DNA from: Cheilinus undulatus
Taxonomy: Eukaryota; Chordata; Actinopteri; Labriformes; Labridae
Assembly (NCBI RefSeq): GCF_018320785.1
Contig: NC_054878.1
Coordinates: forward strand, 43,995,023 to 44,059,022
Reading direction: 5' to 3'
DNA length: 64,000 bases
Shown: piece by piece, positions 1 to 10,140 of the stretch
How the letters are laid out: each line of letters starts with the position of its first letter
Position numbering within the stretch: the stretch's first letter is position 1
The notes under the pieces: model-generated
The model's input: the letters and a program-made list of their open reading frames with translations, nothing else
The model's database searches: none
What the model was told of the DNA's origin: nothing
Position numbers and translations under genes: made by a program

Positions 1-837
1 CTGCCACTGACTGTAGATCCCAGCCAGATTACAGTAGATCACTTTCAGTGACTATAGACCACAACCAGATTTCAGTAGATCCCTTTTCAGTGACTGTAGA
101 TTACAACCGGATTGATGACTCAGTGACTGTAGATCACAATTAAGGATAGTAGATTGCAACCAGATTATAATAAATCACTGTCAATGGCTGGCAATATATT
201 TCTGTCACAAAGAGTAGATCACAATTGACATGGTTAGTTCCAAACTAGATCACAGTAGATCACTGTCAATATATGTAGACTTCTGTCTACAACAGAAGTT
301 CACAATTGTTAGTAGTAGATCCAAACCAGATTACAGAAGATTGCTGTCAATGGCTATAGGTCACAATTAACAGAATTAGATCTTAGTAGACATAAGTAGA
401 TCATAACTAGATTAAAATTGATCACTGTCAATGGCTGTACATCACTATAAGCCACGGTAGATTATAATTGACAAAGGAGATCACAACCAGATTACAGTAG
501 ATTAATATCAGTGATTGTAGATTAATGCCAAAATCAGTAGATCACAATGAAAAACAGTAGATCTTACCCCACGATATATTTGATCACAATAACAATGAGA
601 AATAACAGTTAGTTAGAGAAGATCACAACTGACAAAAGTAGGTTGCAAGCAAAACAAATCACCACTAGTATCAGTAGATAACAATCTGCAAAAAAAAATC
701 CGATTATTTAAAAGTGAGCAGCTTATATTAGGCTGAAGTAAGTAAAAAAAATCAATAAATAAAATGAAGTAGAACATATCAGGTCAGAAGATCACAGCTG
801 ATTCTAGTAGGTTACAACTCCCCCTCTCTCTCTACAG
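1..837. repeat. Degenerate tandem repeat in a brf1 intron
   Basis: No exon is visible before the acceptor at 835-837. From about 1 to 690 the sequence is built from diverged copies of phrases such as AGATCACTGTCAATGGCTG and ACCAGATTACAGTAGATC, spaced about 35-45 bp apart. It is a decayed minisatellite. A polypyrimidine tract (CCCCTCTCTCTCTACAG) precedes the exon at 838. Confidence 0.7.
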
Positions 838-3800
838 ATTAACAGAATTTGAGGATACACCCACCAGTCAGCTTACCATTGATGAGTTCATGAGAGTTGA
901 CCTGGAACAGGAATGTGATCCACCCTCTTTCACAGCAGCACAACACAAAGCCAAGATGCAGCAGGTGGATTATATTTCTCTGATTGGTTAATGCCAGTAG
1001 ATCATGTTTTTCTCCAGTTGTTTAATGCATGTTAATCACTTTGGTTGGTTGATACGGGTAGATCACGTTGTCTCTGACAGGTTAATGCAGGTAGATCAAT
1101 TGGTCTCAAGATCACTGGTCCAAGTATATCCCTCTATATCTAACTATTTAATGCAGTTGGATCACTCTTTCTTTGATTGATAAATGCAGTTAGATCCCTT
1201 TATCTCTAACTGGTTGATTCAGGTAGATCACTTTGTCTATAACTGGTTTTCTTTGATAAAAATTGATGTTACTTTGTCTCTGATTGGTAAAAACAGGTAA
1301 GTTACTTTATAACCTACTGGTTGATGTAGGTAGATCCCTTTTTCACCTATTGGTTAATGCAGGTAGACCTCTTTTTCTTTGATTGATTGATGGGGTAGAT
1401 CACTTTGTCTTTGACTGGTTAATACAGGCAGATCACTTTGTCCCTTACTGGTTAATGCAGGTAGATCACATTATGTTTGATATGTTAATGCAAGTAGATT
1501 ACTCTGGCTTCCCTTTGTAGTGTCAAGTAGGTCACGTTGTCTGTGATTGGCTGCAGCAGTCAGATCACTATGTTTTTGATTAGCTTATGCATATGGTTTG
1601 CTAAACTTTACTTTCCTTTTTTTCTGCAGTTGGAACAGGAGCTGGCAAGGAAGCTTGATGACGTTGCGGGTCAGTTTCAAAACCTGCTCCTAACTTAAGG
1701 ACATTTCAAAGCGATGTAAACAGATTGATCAGGGCAGGAGAGAGAGAGAGGGTTGAAATGTGTAATCAACACCTCAGAGGGTTCTAAACAGAAAAGCACT
1801 TCTCAGATTGTTCTTACGGGTTATTGTGGACACTAAAGAGGCCTCCTTGTTGGCCATTCAGTATACTTAAGAGGGTATTTGTAGTTATATTTAGGTGTTG
1901 ACCTCAGTGTGGATAATGTAGGACACCAAAAGAGACAGAAGTGGAGCTTACTCTTAGCACTCTTAAAGATCAAGAAGGATTCTAATAGTAATAATTAAAA
2001 CATCAATTTTTTAGATAATTTTTTATCCTTTTAAAATGAAATTCACTGTTTGAAGGTTTCATTAACTGTTGGCAGCTTTTCAAATGTCAAAATGGGCACT
2101 CAACAAGAAACTTAAAGGGACACTAGGAATTCAGGACACTGCAGAGAACACTCGAGCAGTTGCAGACACTGTAAAGGACACTGGGGAATTTAGGACACTG
2201 TTAAGGATACTTGAAGGAAAGAGACACTGTTAAGAACAGTCAAGGATTTAGGGCACTGTAAAGAACACAAGGGTAAGGATACTAGGTGGATTTAGGACAC
2301 TTTAAGGAATGCTTGGGGATTTAAGGACACTGTAAAGGACACTGGGGGGGGTGAAGGATGTTGTAAGGGACACTCAGAGTTTAAGTTTTTTGTAACGGAA
2401 GGCCTCAAACCTTCTTTCTGTCTCGTCAGGAGAGATCACCTGTTACAAAGACGAGATTGAGACAGAGCTGGAGAAGAGCCAACCCAAACTGAGAGGGATC
2501 TACGCCGCCTACGCCAAAGAAATTGGCCAGTACTGATCCTGATTTGCCTGTTTATAAGCTAAGTAACAAAACCTTTGACTAAATCTTTACTGAATTTCAG
2601 ATCCAGACGACTCAGAGGTTTTGTCCACGATCTCGGAGCAAGAGGACCCAGAGGCCGAGGAGGACGAGCTCCAAGCTGCTGCCCAACAACTGACTCAGGA
2701 CTTCCTGTGTGCGGTAATCCAAGAAGAGGAGGGCGGCAAGTCTAATGTTAGCGGACAGGAGGTGGGGCCTGACAATAAGGGAGCAGAACCTCACCGTCCG
2801 GCCGCCCCTCTGGCCACCATCCTGGGAAAGATGCCGACTGCTGCCAGCCTGAGCCTCCAACCAATGTTTGAGTCCGAGACAGGGGAGAAACCAGAAGGTA
2901 TGAACAAAGACACCTCAGTAATGTTGTCATAATATCAAAGCGGCCTTTATAGTAAACAGGCAGTTTGTGTTTTTCAGGAGAGGAGCCGGAGGGGGGAGAG
3001 TTGGACCTGGATGGTATAGATGACCAGGAGATTGAGAAGGTAAGTGAATTAATCAGTGTTTAAATTTTAGCAGCTTCCACCATTTTGAGCATTATAAAGG
3101 GTGCTTTTACCATGAAAGGGTGTGAACGGGATGTGGTGTTTTGACTCTTTCCAGTACATCCTGAACGAGAAGGAAGTCCAGGTGAAGACTGACCTGTGGA
3201 TGAAACAAAATGCAGAGTACCTAAAGGAGCAGGAAGGTGAGGAAGACTTTTCATCACCTTCATCCTTTGCATTACCTTCATTTGCCACCACCACCACAAC
3301 CCTCCCAAGGTGTTTTTGATAAACACCCTGAACATGTGTTCGCTTTGTGTTTTCAGAGAAAGAAGAGCGGATAAAGAAGGAGAAGGAACAGGGCACTTAT
3401 AAGGAAAAGGTAAGAGTGACTGATAAGCAGGGTTTCCCTGCCTGGTGTGCAGGGGTTCTGTGTACCTGTGTACTGACACCATTGTGCTCATGGCTCTATC
3501 TTGCATTTTGGTATTAAATCAGAGATAATAAGTTAGTCTCATATATCTCATTAGGCAGAGTTATTAGAATTAAAGTCACTCAGAAAAACTACATATTTGG
3601 TGATCTTTCTCTTGTTTTTAAAGCCGAAGAAGTCCAAAAAGAAGAAAGAACACGTGGAGGCAACGACGGCAGGTGAGGCCATCGAGAGGATGTTGGAGAA
3701 GAAGAAGATCTCCAGTAAGATCAACTACGATGTCCTCAGAGACCTGAACAGCAGGGGGACAGGAAGTGGAGGGGGCAGCAGTCCAAGCGGGCCTTCCAAC

Positions 3801-6567
3801 GACCCCCCTGACACACGCAAACGACTCAACCGCCGCCGCCGCAGGAAGACCAGCGACGCAAACAAAGACCTCGCTGCTAACACTAGCATCATGGGGAAGA
3901 GGTAGTGATACCGTAAATACTTTTAAATGTCTGCCACTAGCAGCACCCGAACAACAGCATTCTGATAACTGATAATCACTGATTGGTTCATTATAATAAT
4001 CTGACACTGATTGATTGTTATACTCTGTGTGTTTACATTCTGTTTCAGGGTCCGCCTCCTTATTTCCTCCACACCAAAGAAGAAGAAAACAGCTGTTCAG
4101 GTGAGCCACCAGGTGAGCTCCGTGCTCCTCTTTCCTCATCCAGCAGAGGATGCATCCTTGTCATCCCTCATGGCCAAACAAATCCCAAGATTCATAGCAC
4201 AGCCTTTTCCCCATATTTTTGTAAACAGTTATTTATAATCTAAGTAACACTACATCCTCTCAAGGATGTGTTCTTTTAAGGATGCATCCTTTTAAAGCTG
4301 GATCCTTTTAAGGCTGGGTTCTTTCAAGGATGCATTCTTTTAAGGATGCATCCCTTAAAGCTGGGTCCTTTAATGGCTGGGACCTTTCAACAATGTGTCT
4401 TTTAAGGATGCATCCTTATAAACCTGGGTCCCTTTAAGGCTGGGTCCTTTCAAGGATGCGTTCTTTGAAGGATGCATCCTTTTAAAGGTAAGGTCCTTTA
4501 ATGGCTAGGTCCTTTCAAGGATGTGTCTTTTAAGGATGCATCCTTTTAAACCTGGGTCCTTTTAAGGCTCGGTCCTTTCAAGGATGCGTTATTTTAAGGA
4601 TACATCTCTTAAAGCTGGGTCCTTTTATGGCTGGGTCCTTTTTAGGATGCACCTTTTTAAAGCTGGGTCCTTTTAAGGCTGGGACCTTTCAAGGTTGTGT
4701 CTTTTAAGGATGCATCTGTTACGAGATCCAGGATAAAATACTGAGTAGTGAAAAGTTACATACCTCTACAGCTTTAACAAACCCCCCCTTAAATGTGTGT
4801 AACCGTGCCTGCTGTATTTTAGAAAAGAACAGAGAGAAGCCGTGTCGACTCAGACTCATCTACAGGGCTTTATGTGGTCCGAAGAAAAAACCCTCCTGAA
4901 AATTCGTCCTCAATAATCCCACAAGAAAAAGAAACAATTTAAATCCTCGAAAGCGTGTAAAGTTCCTCCAGCAAATTTAGAGACAAAGTCCCACCAGAGT
5001 CTAAGATATGGTTTTAAAAACCTTTTTTATTTTATTCGCAGCTCAGTCAAAAATGTATCAAATCACTCAAAAAGCCAGACTGTTAATCAAGTTGTCAGAG
5101 ATTACATGTAAAAGTAAATTCATCACCAACAAAAATGGACTACATGAACATTTTTGAGTGATTCCATGGATGAAAAATGATGTAAAAAGCAATTTAGAAG
5201 CAAAAAAAAAAAACATTGGTTCAACATGAGAATAGAGGTACCAAAAATTCAAAATGGTCAAAAACTCCCGAGGTGAAACCACAAAAGATAGCTTTTGGCT
5301 AAATTTAGTTCTCCACTCAGGACCATAGAAAAAATTTTCTCCAATCAGCTGACGCTGCCTTAGGTGAGCAAAATACCAGCATGGGTCTCTCTGACTTTTA
5401 ATGGCCGTTGGGTAGTACTTGTTAGCTTCTAGTCATACCCTCTTTTTACAGATAAGTTTCCTTTCCGCTTTCAAGTACAACCCCTAACTGGTTTGTTCAC
5501 CGATAGGAGTTATCACCGATCACCCACAGAAGGTCTCAGGACCGAAGAACCAGTACATGCCAATCCAGCCAACAGGTTGGAGTCTGCAAGAGACCTAATG
5601 GGCAACCAGGGGCCCCCTTTTTATACCTGGTTCCGCTGACGTATCTTCATGGAAAGTACCACCCTTTTGAGTTGAACTTTAGACACAGTTTTGAAGTTTG
5701 CACAAACTGAGAGTTCACCAAGTTCTTGGAAACCAAGGGTTCATCAAGTTCACAGAACCAGGGAATTCAAAAGTTTACCAGGTCAGCAGCAATGGAGAGT
5801 TCAAAAGTTCACTGCATAAGAAATAAAATAAAACATCTGTCTTGATAAACCCGACTTTGGTTAAATATTCCAAAGTTTAAAACTCAACTGATAATTAAAC
5901 TGGGATTGAGACTATTTTTTTTTCAATGAAAATAATTTAATAACACCAGAAAGTTGATTCTCTCAGCACATCCTTTAACGCTGTATCCTTTTAAGACTGG
6001 GTTCTTTCAAGGATGTGTCTTTTTAGGATGCATCCTTTAAAAGGTAAGGTCCTTTTAGGGCTTGGTCCTTTAAAGGATGTGTTTTTTTAAGGATGCATCC
6101 TTTTAAAGCTGGATCCTTTTAAGGCTGGGTCCTTTCAAGAAAGCATTCTTTTAAAGATGCATCCTTTTAAGGCTTGGTTTGTTCATGGTTGGGTTTTTAA
6201 TTGCCACAGCTCAACTTTTCACTTCCTCTTTTTCTCAGGAAGAACACCTGGTATCCATGACAACAGACACAACAGCGGAAACTCCAGCTGAACCGATCCC
6301 TGACCCTGAACCTGTAGCCGCCTCCAGTCCGGCTGCTGCCGTCACTGCGGTCGAGGAGGCAGAGGAGGAGGCGGAGGAGGAGGAGGTAGAAGAGGAGGAG
6401 TGTGTTTCCGCTCTGCAGCTCGTAGGAGGTCAGACCTTTTGTGTCAAATAACTTTATTAACACAGACTAAAATCATCTCCCTACTGAGGCTGGTATGTTC
6501 AAACTAGGCATTCATTCATTCATTCCTTGTTGTAGATTACGGCTGTGAGGAGGAGGAAGTCTTCTAA
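838..6567 (+). CDS. brf1: BRF1, TFIIIB 90-kDa subunit (C-terminal part; 5' end outside window)
   Basis: BRF1 is the TFIIB-related subunit of TFIIIB, which recruits RNA polymerase III to tRNA and 5S genes in the nucleus. Coding exons: 838-964, 1630-1669, 2430-2525, 2601-2897, 2978-3039, 3155-3236, 3357-3409, 3624-3901, 4049-4100, 6239-6428, 6536-6567 (TAA at 6565-6567). Phases join without a break into about 435 residues; human BRF1 has 677, so the zinc ribbon and cyclin repeats lie upstream. It opens [17 protein letters not shown]. The block from [20 protein letters not shown] through [15 protein letters not shown] to [16 protein letters not shown] is the Brf1-specific TBP-binding homology region. 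The tail has an acidic Glu run followed by CVSALQL and DYGCEEEE, as in the human protein. Ten introns, one apparently GC-AG (2526-2600). Faces ahsa1 tail-to-tail. Family assignment is firm; exact exon edges follow splice consensus and frame. Confidence 0.95.
970..1600. repeat. Degenerate tandem repeat in the next brf1 intron
   Basis: Many imperfect copies of a roughly 30-35 bp phrase containing GGTTAATGCAGGTAGATCAC and TTTGTCTCTGATTGG fill the intron between 965 and 1629. The motif differs from that of the upstream intron except for the shared GTAGATCAC core, which suggests the two arrays may be distantly related. Confidence 0.7.
2100..2395. repeat. Degenerate GGACACTGTAAAGGACACT tandem repeat
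   Basis: Short copies of GGACACTGTAAAGGACACT with interspersed GGGGATTTA occupy the end of the intron between 1670 and 2429. Units are roughly 20-30 bp and poorly conserved. The rest of that intron (1670-2100) shows nothing recognisable. Confidence 0.6.
2526..2600 (+). other. brf1: Probable GC-AG intron of brf1 (75 bp)
   Basis: Reading upstream exon codons in frame gives ...AYAKE followed by ATT G; the downstream exon at 2601 begins AT CCA GAC GAC. Only a cut after 2525 keeps the frame, giving AKEIDPDDSEV. The intron would start GCCAGT, matching the GC-type donor consensus GCAAGT at 5 of 6 positions, and end TTTCAG. The one nearby GT (2530-2531) is in the wrong phase for any AG acceptor I find. 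Inference from frame, not transcript evidence. Confidence 0.6.
4240..6180. repeat. Minisatellite of CTGGGTCCTTTTAAGG type, split by an insertion
   Basis: Copies of AAGGATGCATCCTTTTAA and GCTGGGTCCTTTTAAGG, about 48-55 bp per full unit, run from about 4240 to 4716. They resume at 5969 and continue to about 6180, all inside the brf1 intron 4101-6238. The same motif on both sides shows one array that was interrupted by the element at 4717-5968. Confidence 0.8.
4717..5968. mobile_element. Solo LTR of an LTR retroelement, 4-bp target duplication
   Basis: A 1,252-bp block starts TGTTACGAGA and ends TCTCAGCA, so it has TG...CA ends with a short imperfect inverted terminus. It is flanked by CATC at 4713-4716 and 5969-5972. 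It contains a TATA-like TTTTTATACC (near 5620) and AATAAA-type signals near 5823. No internal gag/pol reading frame or primer-binding site is present, so it reads as an LTR left after recombination between two LTRs. Superfamily (Gypsy-like or retrovirus-like) cannot be assigned. Orientation is likely plus from the TATA and poly(A) order. Confidence 0.65.
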
Positions 6568-6840
6568 GCCCGATCGCCCAGCAGAAGAACTCTCCGTCCA
6601 TCACCGAGGCAGCTCCACTGAGGATCAATAACCAACTTTCAGTGACTGATAAGAAACAGCATTATGATAAGTCATGGAGTCTTTCACATCACTCTCTGAA
6701 GATTTTAACCCTTTTTACACTCTAAATTGATCACTGAATTGAAGCCTCTTGTGTTGTTTATATTGTAAAGTTGTAGATTTTAGATGTTTGTGTATTTTTA
6801 TATCATCTGTTGAATTTGATGTAAATATAAAGTTAACATT
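6568..6840 (+). other. brf1: brf1 3' untranslated region (end uncertain)
   Basis: Follows the TAA stop at 6565-6567. AT-rich sequence with a possible variant poly(A) signal AATATAAAG near 6823-6831. No perfect AATAAA is close; the next is near 7310. The exact 3' end is unresolved. Confidence 0.4.
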
Positions 6841-7830
6841 CCTGTAAAACATCATTTAAAACATCCAAACGGGCATCTATCAGTTTGAGAAAAGATGAAA
6901 AAATCCTGGAAAATCCTCATTTATTATGTTTTTATTCATGTTGTTTGTGTAACTCTGTTTTTATTTCTTTGTGTAACTTTTTAAATTATATGATGACAAG
7001 TAAAAAAATGTCCTGGTGAAGAATTTGTAAACAGAAAAATACAGAAACTGTTTCTTCATTGGACCTGTCGTCTTTTTTTATTAAAAAATCCTGTCATAGT
7101 CACACATCAACCTTTAAAGAAACAGTCAGTAAATACTTTATGACAGCATAAATAACTCCGTTTGCTCTGCTAGGCTAATCCGTGCCAACGTGTTTAAGTC
7201 TTTAAGCAAAGCCATGGTGCATTTCCACCAAGAGGTCCAGCTTGATTCAGCAGTTTGGCACTATAGACTCTGATCTTACAGCCGGCATCTGTCCAGCCTT
7301 CCTCGGGGTGAAATAAAGTTTGTTCCTTCTCAGTAATAAGATATTACTGTATGTAAGTGTTTCCTGATATCTTTAATATCTGTTCAGCTCAGCATAAACA
7401 TGTTTGTCCATTTTCACTGCTGTCAACCAATCAATTAACTGCACTGAGTCTAGCTCCACCGTTATAGGTCGGACATCGTCGTCTGTTAGGTACATTTGAG
7501 CCGCGTTTCCACCAGATGGTCCAGTTTGATTTAGTACGGTTTGGTATGGCTCGGTATGCTAAACCCTCTACAGTCCACCTGGTGGGTGGACTGTAGAGGG
7601 TTTATGCGTGTGATGTCACAGGCCATCCCAGCTGCTGACTGAAGAAAGTTTGTACTGGTGACCAGGCCTGCACCCAGAATTGGCTAGTCACCTGAACACC
7701 CAGAGAAATGTTCTCTCCCTGCTATAGTTTAGTGATGATATCACTGCATATGTATTAGATAAGTAGCACTGGTGCTAGCATTCTGGCAAACAGGATGTTC
7801 TCATTACTAATTCATGCTACTTCTTAACTC
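6841..7830. other. Intergenic spacer between brf1 and ahsa1, with a strong hairpin
   Basis: No coding signal. From about 7490 it carries GTTTCCACCAGATGGTCCAG and GTACGGTTTGGTATGG phrases. A loosely matching inverted sequence near 9900-9955 (GTACCAAACTGAACCGG, then GGAAACAGC) suggests the ends of an old hAT-like element, weakly supported. A 20-bp stem at 7560-7579 / 7585-7604 (arm TAAACCCTCTACAGTCCACC) lies in it. Confidence 0.4.
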
Positions 7831-7839
7831 CATTTAACA

Positions 7840-8955
7840 ATTTCCGCCCATTTTTTGATACTTCTTTTTCCACTTTAACTAAATTCTCTAGTTTTTATCT
7901 GCTGTTGCCACATTAAGCCCATTTTAGCCGCCTTTTGCCCCTTTTTTCCATTTCTTTTTGGCATCCGGCTGCATTTTTGCACAGTTTTTCCACTTTTCAC
8001 ATGATTTTGTAACTTTTCACCCATTCTTGTCACTCCATGCTCAATTTCCAAGTTCTTTTTGCCACTTGTAGCTTATTTTTGCCACTTTTATCCCAATTTT
8101 GCTGCTGTTCTTCCATTTATTTCTCCTCTTTTGCCATTTTTAACCCATTTTTGACACTTTTAACTGATTTTTGCCACTATTTCACTGGTATTAACCCATT
8201 TTGCCACTGTTTAACCACTTTCTTAAGGCACTTTGTTGCTCATTTTTTGTGCTATTTTCTTACAAATATTTGCAACTTTCTGCTTATTTTGCTATTTTTT
8301 GCTACTTTTTCTTAATTTTTGCTAGGTTTCGTCCTATTTTTCCCACAACTTTTTGCCACTTTCTACTCATTTTTGCTGCTTTTAGCTCATTGTTGTTACT
8401 GTTTTTGCCGTTTTGTTTACCAATTTTAGCCACTGTTTTACCACTTCCTTAAGGCACTTCTATTGCCATTTTGCTGCTTTTTGTGATTTTTTATTAACCA
8501 ACTTGGTAGGTTTTATTAATTATGCTATGCACTTAAACCCATATTTGTCACCTTTTGCCCATTTTGCCACTTCTTTTTGGCCCTTCAATCACACTTTGGC
8601 TGCTATTTGCCCAGTTTTGGCCCCTTTTCACACATTTCTGTAAGTTTTCACACATTTTTGTCACTTTTTGCCCAATTTGTTACTTCATTTTGCTTCTTGT
8701 AACTGTTTCTTTGCCACTTTAAGCCCTTTTTTGGAACTTTTTGGTCACTGTCTACCCATTTTTGCTGGAGTTAGCCCATTTTTGCCTCCCCCTCTTTGCC
8801 ATTTTTAACCCATTGTGCTGTTTTTTCCCCATTTTTGCCACTGTTTTACCACTTCTCTTTGGTGCTTTTATTGAACTTTTGCCACTTGTTGCCCCTTTTT
8901 TGTCACTTTTTTGCTTTTGTACCACTTTTTACCAATTTTTGAACCTTTTCACAGT
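7840..8955. repeat. TTTTGCCACTTTT / CCCATTTTTG degenerate tandem repeat
   Basis: About 1.1 kb built from short phrases TTTTGCCACTTTT, AACCCATTTTTG and CCACTTCTTTTTGG, in blocks of roughly 12-24 bp. Low GC and strongly strand-asymmetric (T and C rich). Several open frames in it encode only Phe/Leu/Pro-rich low-complexity sequence. The reverse complement of the same phrases appears at about 32540-32650. Confidence 0.75.
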
Positions 8956-10140
8956 AGTTCAATAATTTCCATCAGAGTCTACTTTTTTTGCTTCATTTTC
9001 TGGCATCCTGACATTTGTGCACACTGCAACTTAGCTTTGAGGTCTGGTATCGTTTTCTTAATGGTTAAGTTCAATGTGCTCTTTCAGATTGTTAAGATGA
9101 ATAAAAAGGTAATTCTGTTTCAAGCCAATGATTTACATTTTGAAAAAGGCTCTACTGTAACACAGCATAAATGAATAAAAATGTATTTTTGTTGCCTTGT
9201 TAAGAGTGGGTAAAATATCTAAGGTGATAAGGCTAATGACAATTGATTATGTTTTATAGCTGTACAAGTAGTCCCAACATGTCTGATTAACACAGCTGGT
9301 TTTATGGGAAAGACAAAAAAAACCTTTGTAAAGTAGTGTGATTTCTATGTGGTTAAATTCTGAAGTTGTTTCTGTGAACGCCTTGTGAACATATCCGACT
9401 CTATAACAGTTCACGCTACACAGTATAAAAGTTGAGAGCTGTACCGTGACACTTTGTCACATTGAAATCAAACTAAAGGTTTATCTGGTGTTAAAATAAA
9501 ATGAGATTGAGTAAGAAATTATGGGTACATTGGGTGGCTTCTCGCTCTGCTTTGTGTACTTGAAATCAGGTCCACATAAACATCAGGCAACCCGATTTGT
9601 GACCACATATCAATGCTAACAGTTCAGGAAACCGTATTCCTGAACTGATCTCTTGAGTCTAGATAACCCTAACTTTAGCAGGTATTGGTCTGTTTTCTCT
9701 CGTTTTCCCCCACTCCACATAGAGCAGACAGCCATGTTTTGCAGCCCAGCTATACAGTCGAGTCATGCATTCAAAGTGAAGTCAGTGCAAACCCTGTAGC
9801 TCCACCTGTTTGGGACAGAAAGGTGCTACAGAAGGGTGCCAAAAAAGTGGGGTGGTTCAAGTCAGTAATTTGGGACCCTTTCCAACTTTTGATAATGGAA
9901 ATGCAAACGCGTACCTTGCCGTACCAAACTGAACCGGTCTAATCAGTGGAAACAGCTTATTAGTACCTTTGCCTGAGGATAAAGCAGTGTGATCGTGAAT
10001 GATGCAGAGACCTCTAAAAATCAGAGCCACGAGAATAGCACCTTGAGGAACACCACAGGATCCTTTATAGCCTGTTCAGTTAATCATCCTCGACCTCCAC
10101 TGTCTCTCAGCCTTTCAGCTGAGCTCCAGGGTTCACTGCC
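8956..10140. other. Spacer and ahsa1 3' flank, no clear feature
   Basis: I see no exon, RNA gene or intact mobile element. The part next to 10141 should contain the ahsa1 3'UTR, but no convincing poly(A) signal on the minus strand was found. Bases 9820-9955 may be the other end of the hAT-like sequence suspected near 7500. Confidence 0.4.

Noticed and set aside
8037-9174. Several Phe/Leu-rich open frames suggesting membrane proteins
   Set aside because: Low-complexity translation of the TTTTGCCACTTTT repeat, without splice or start context.
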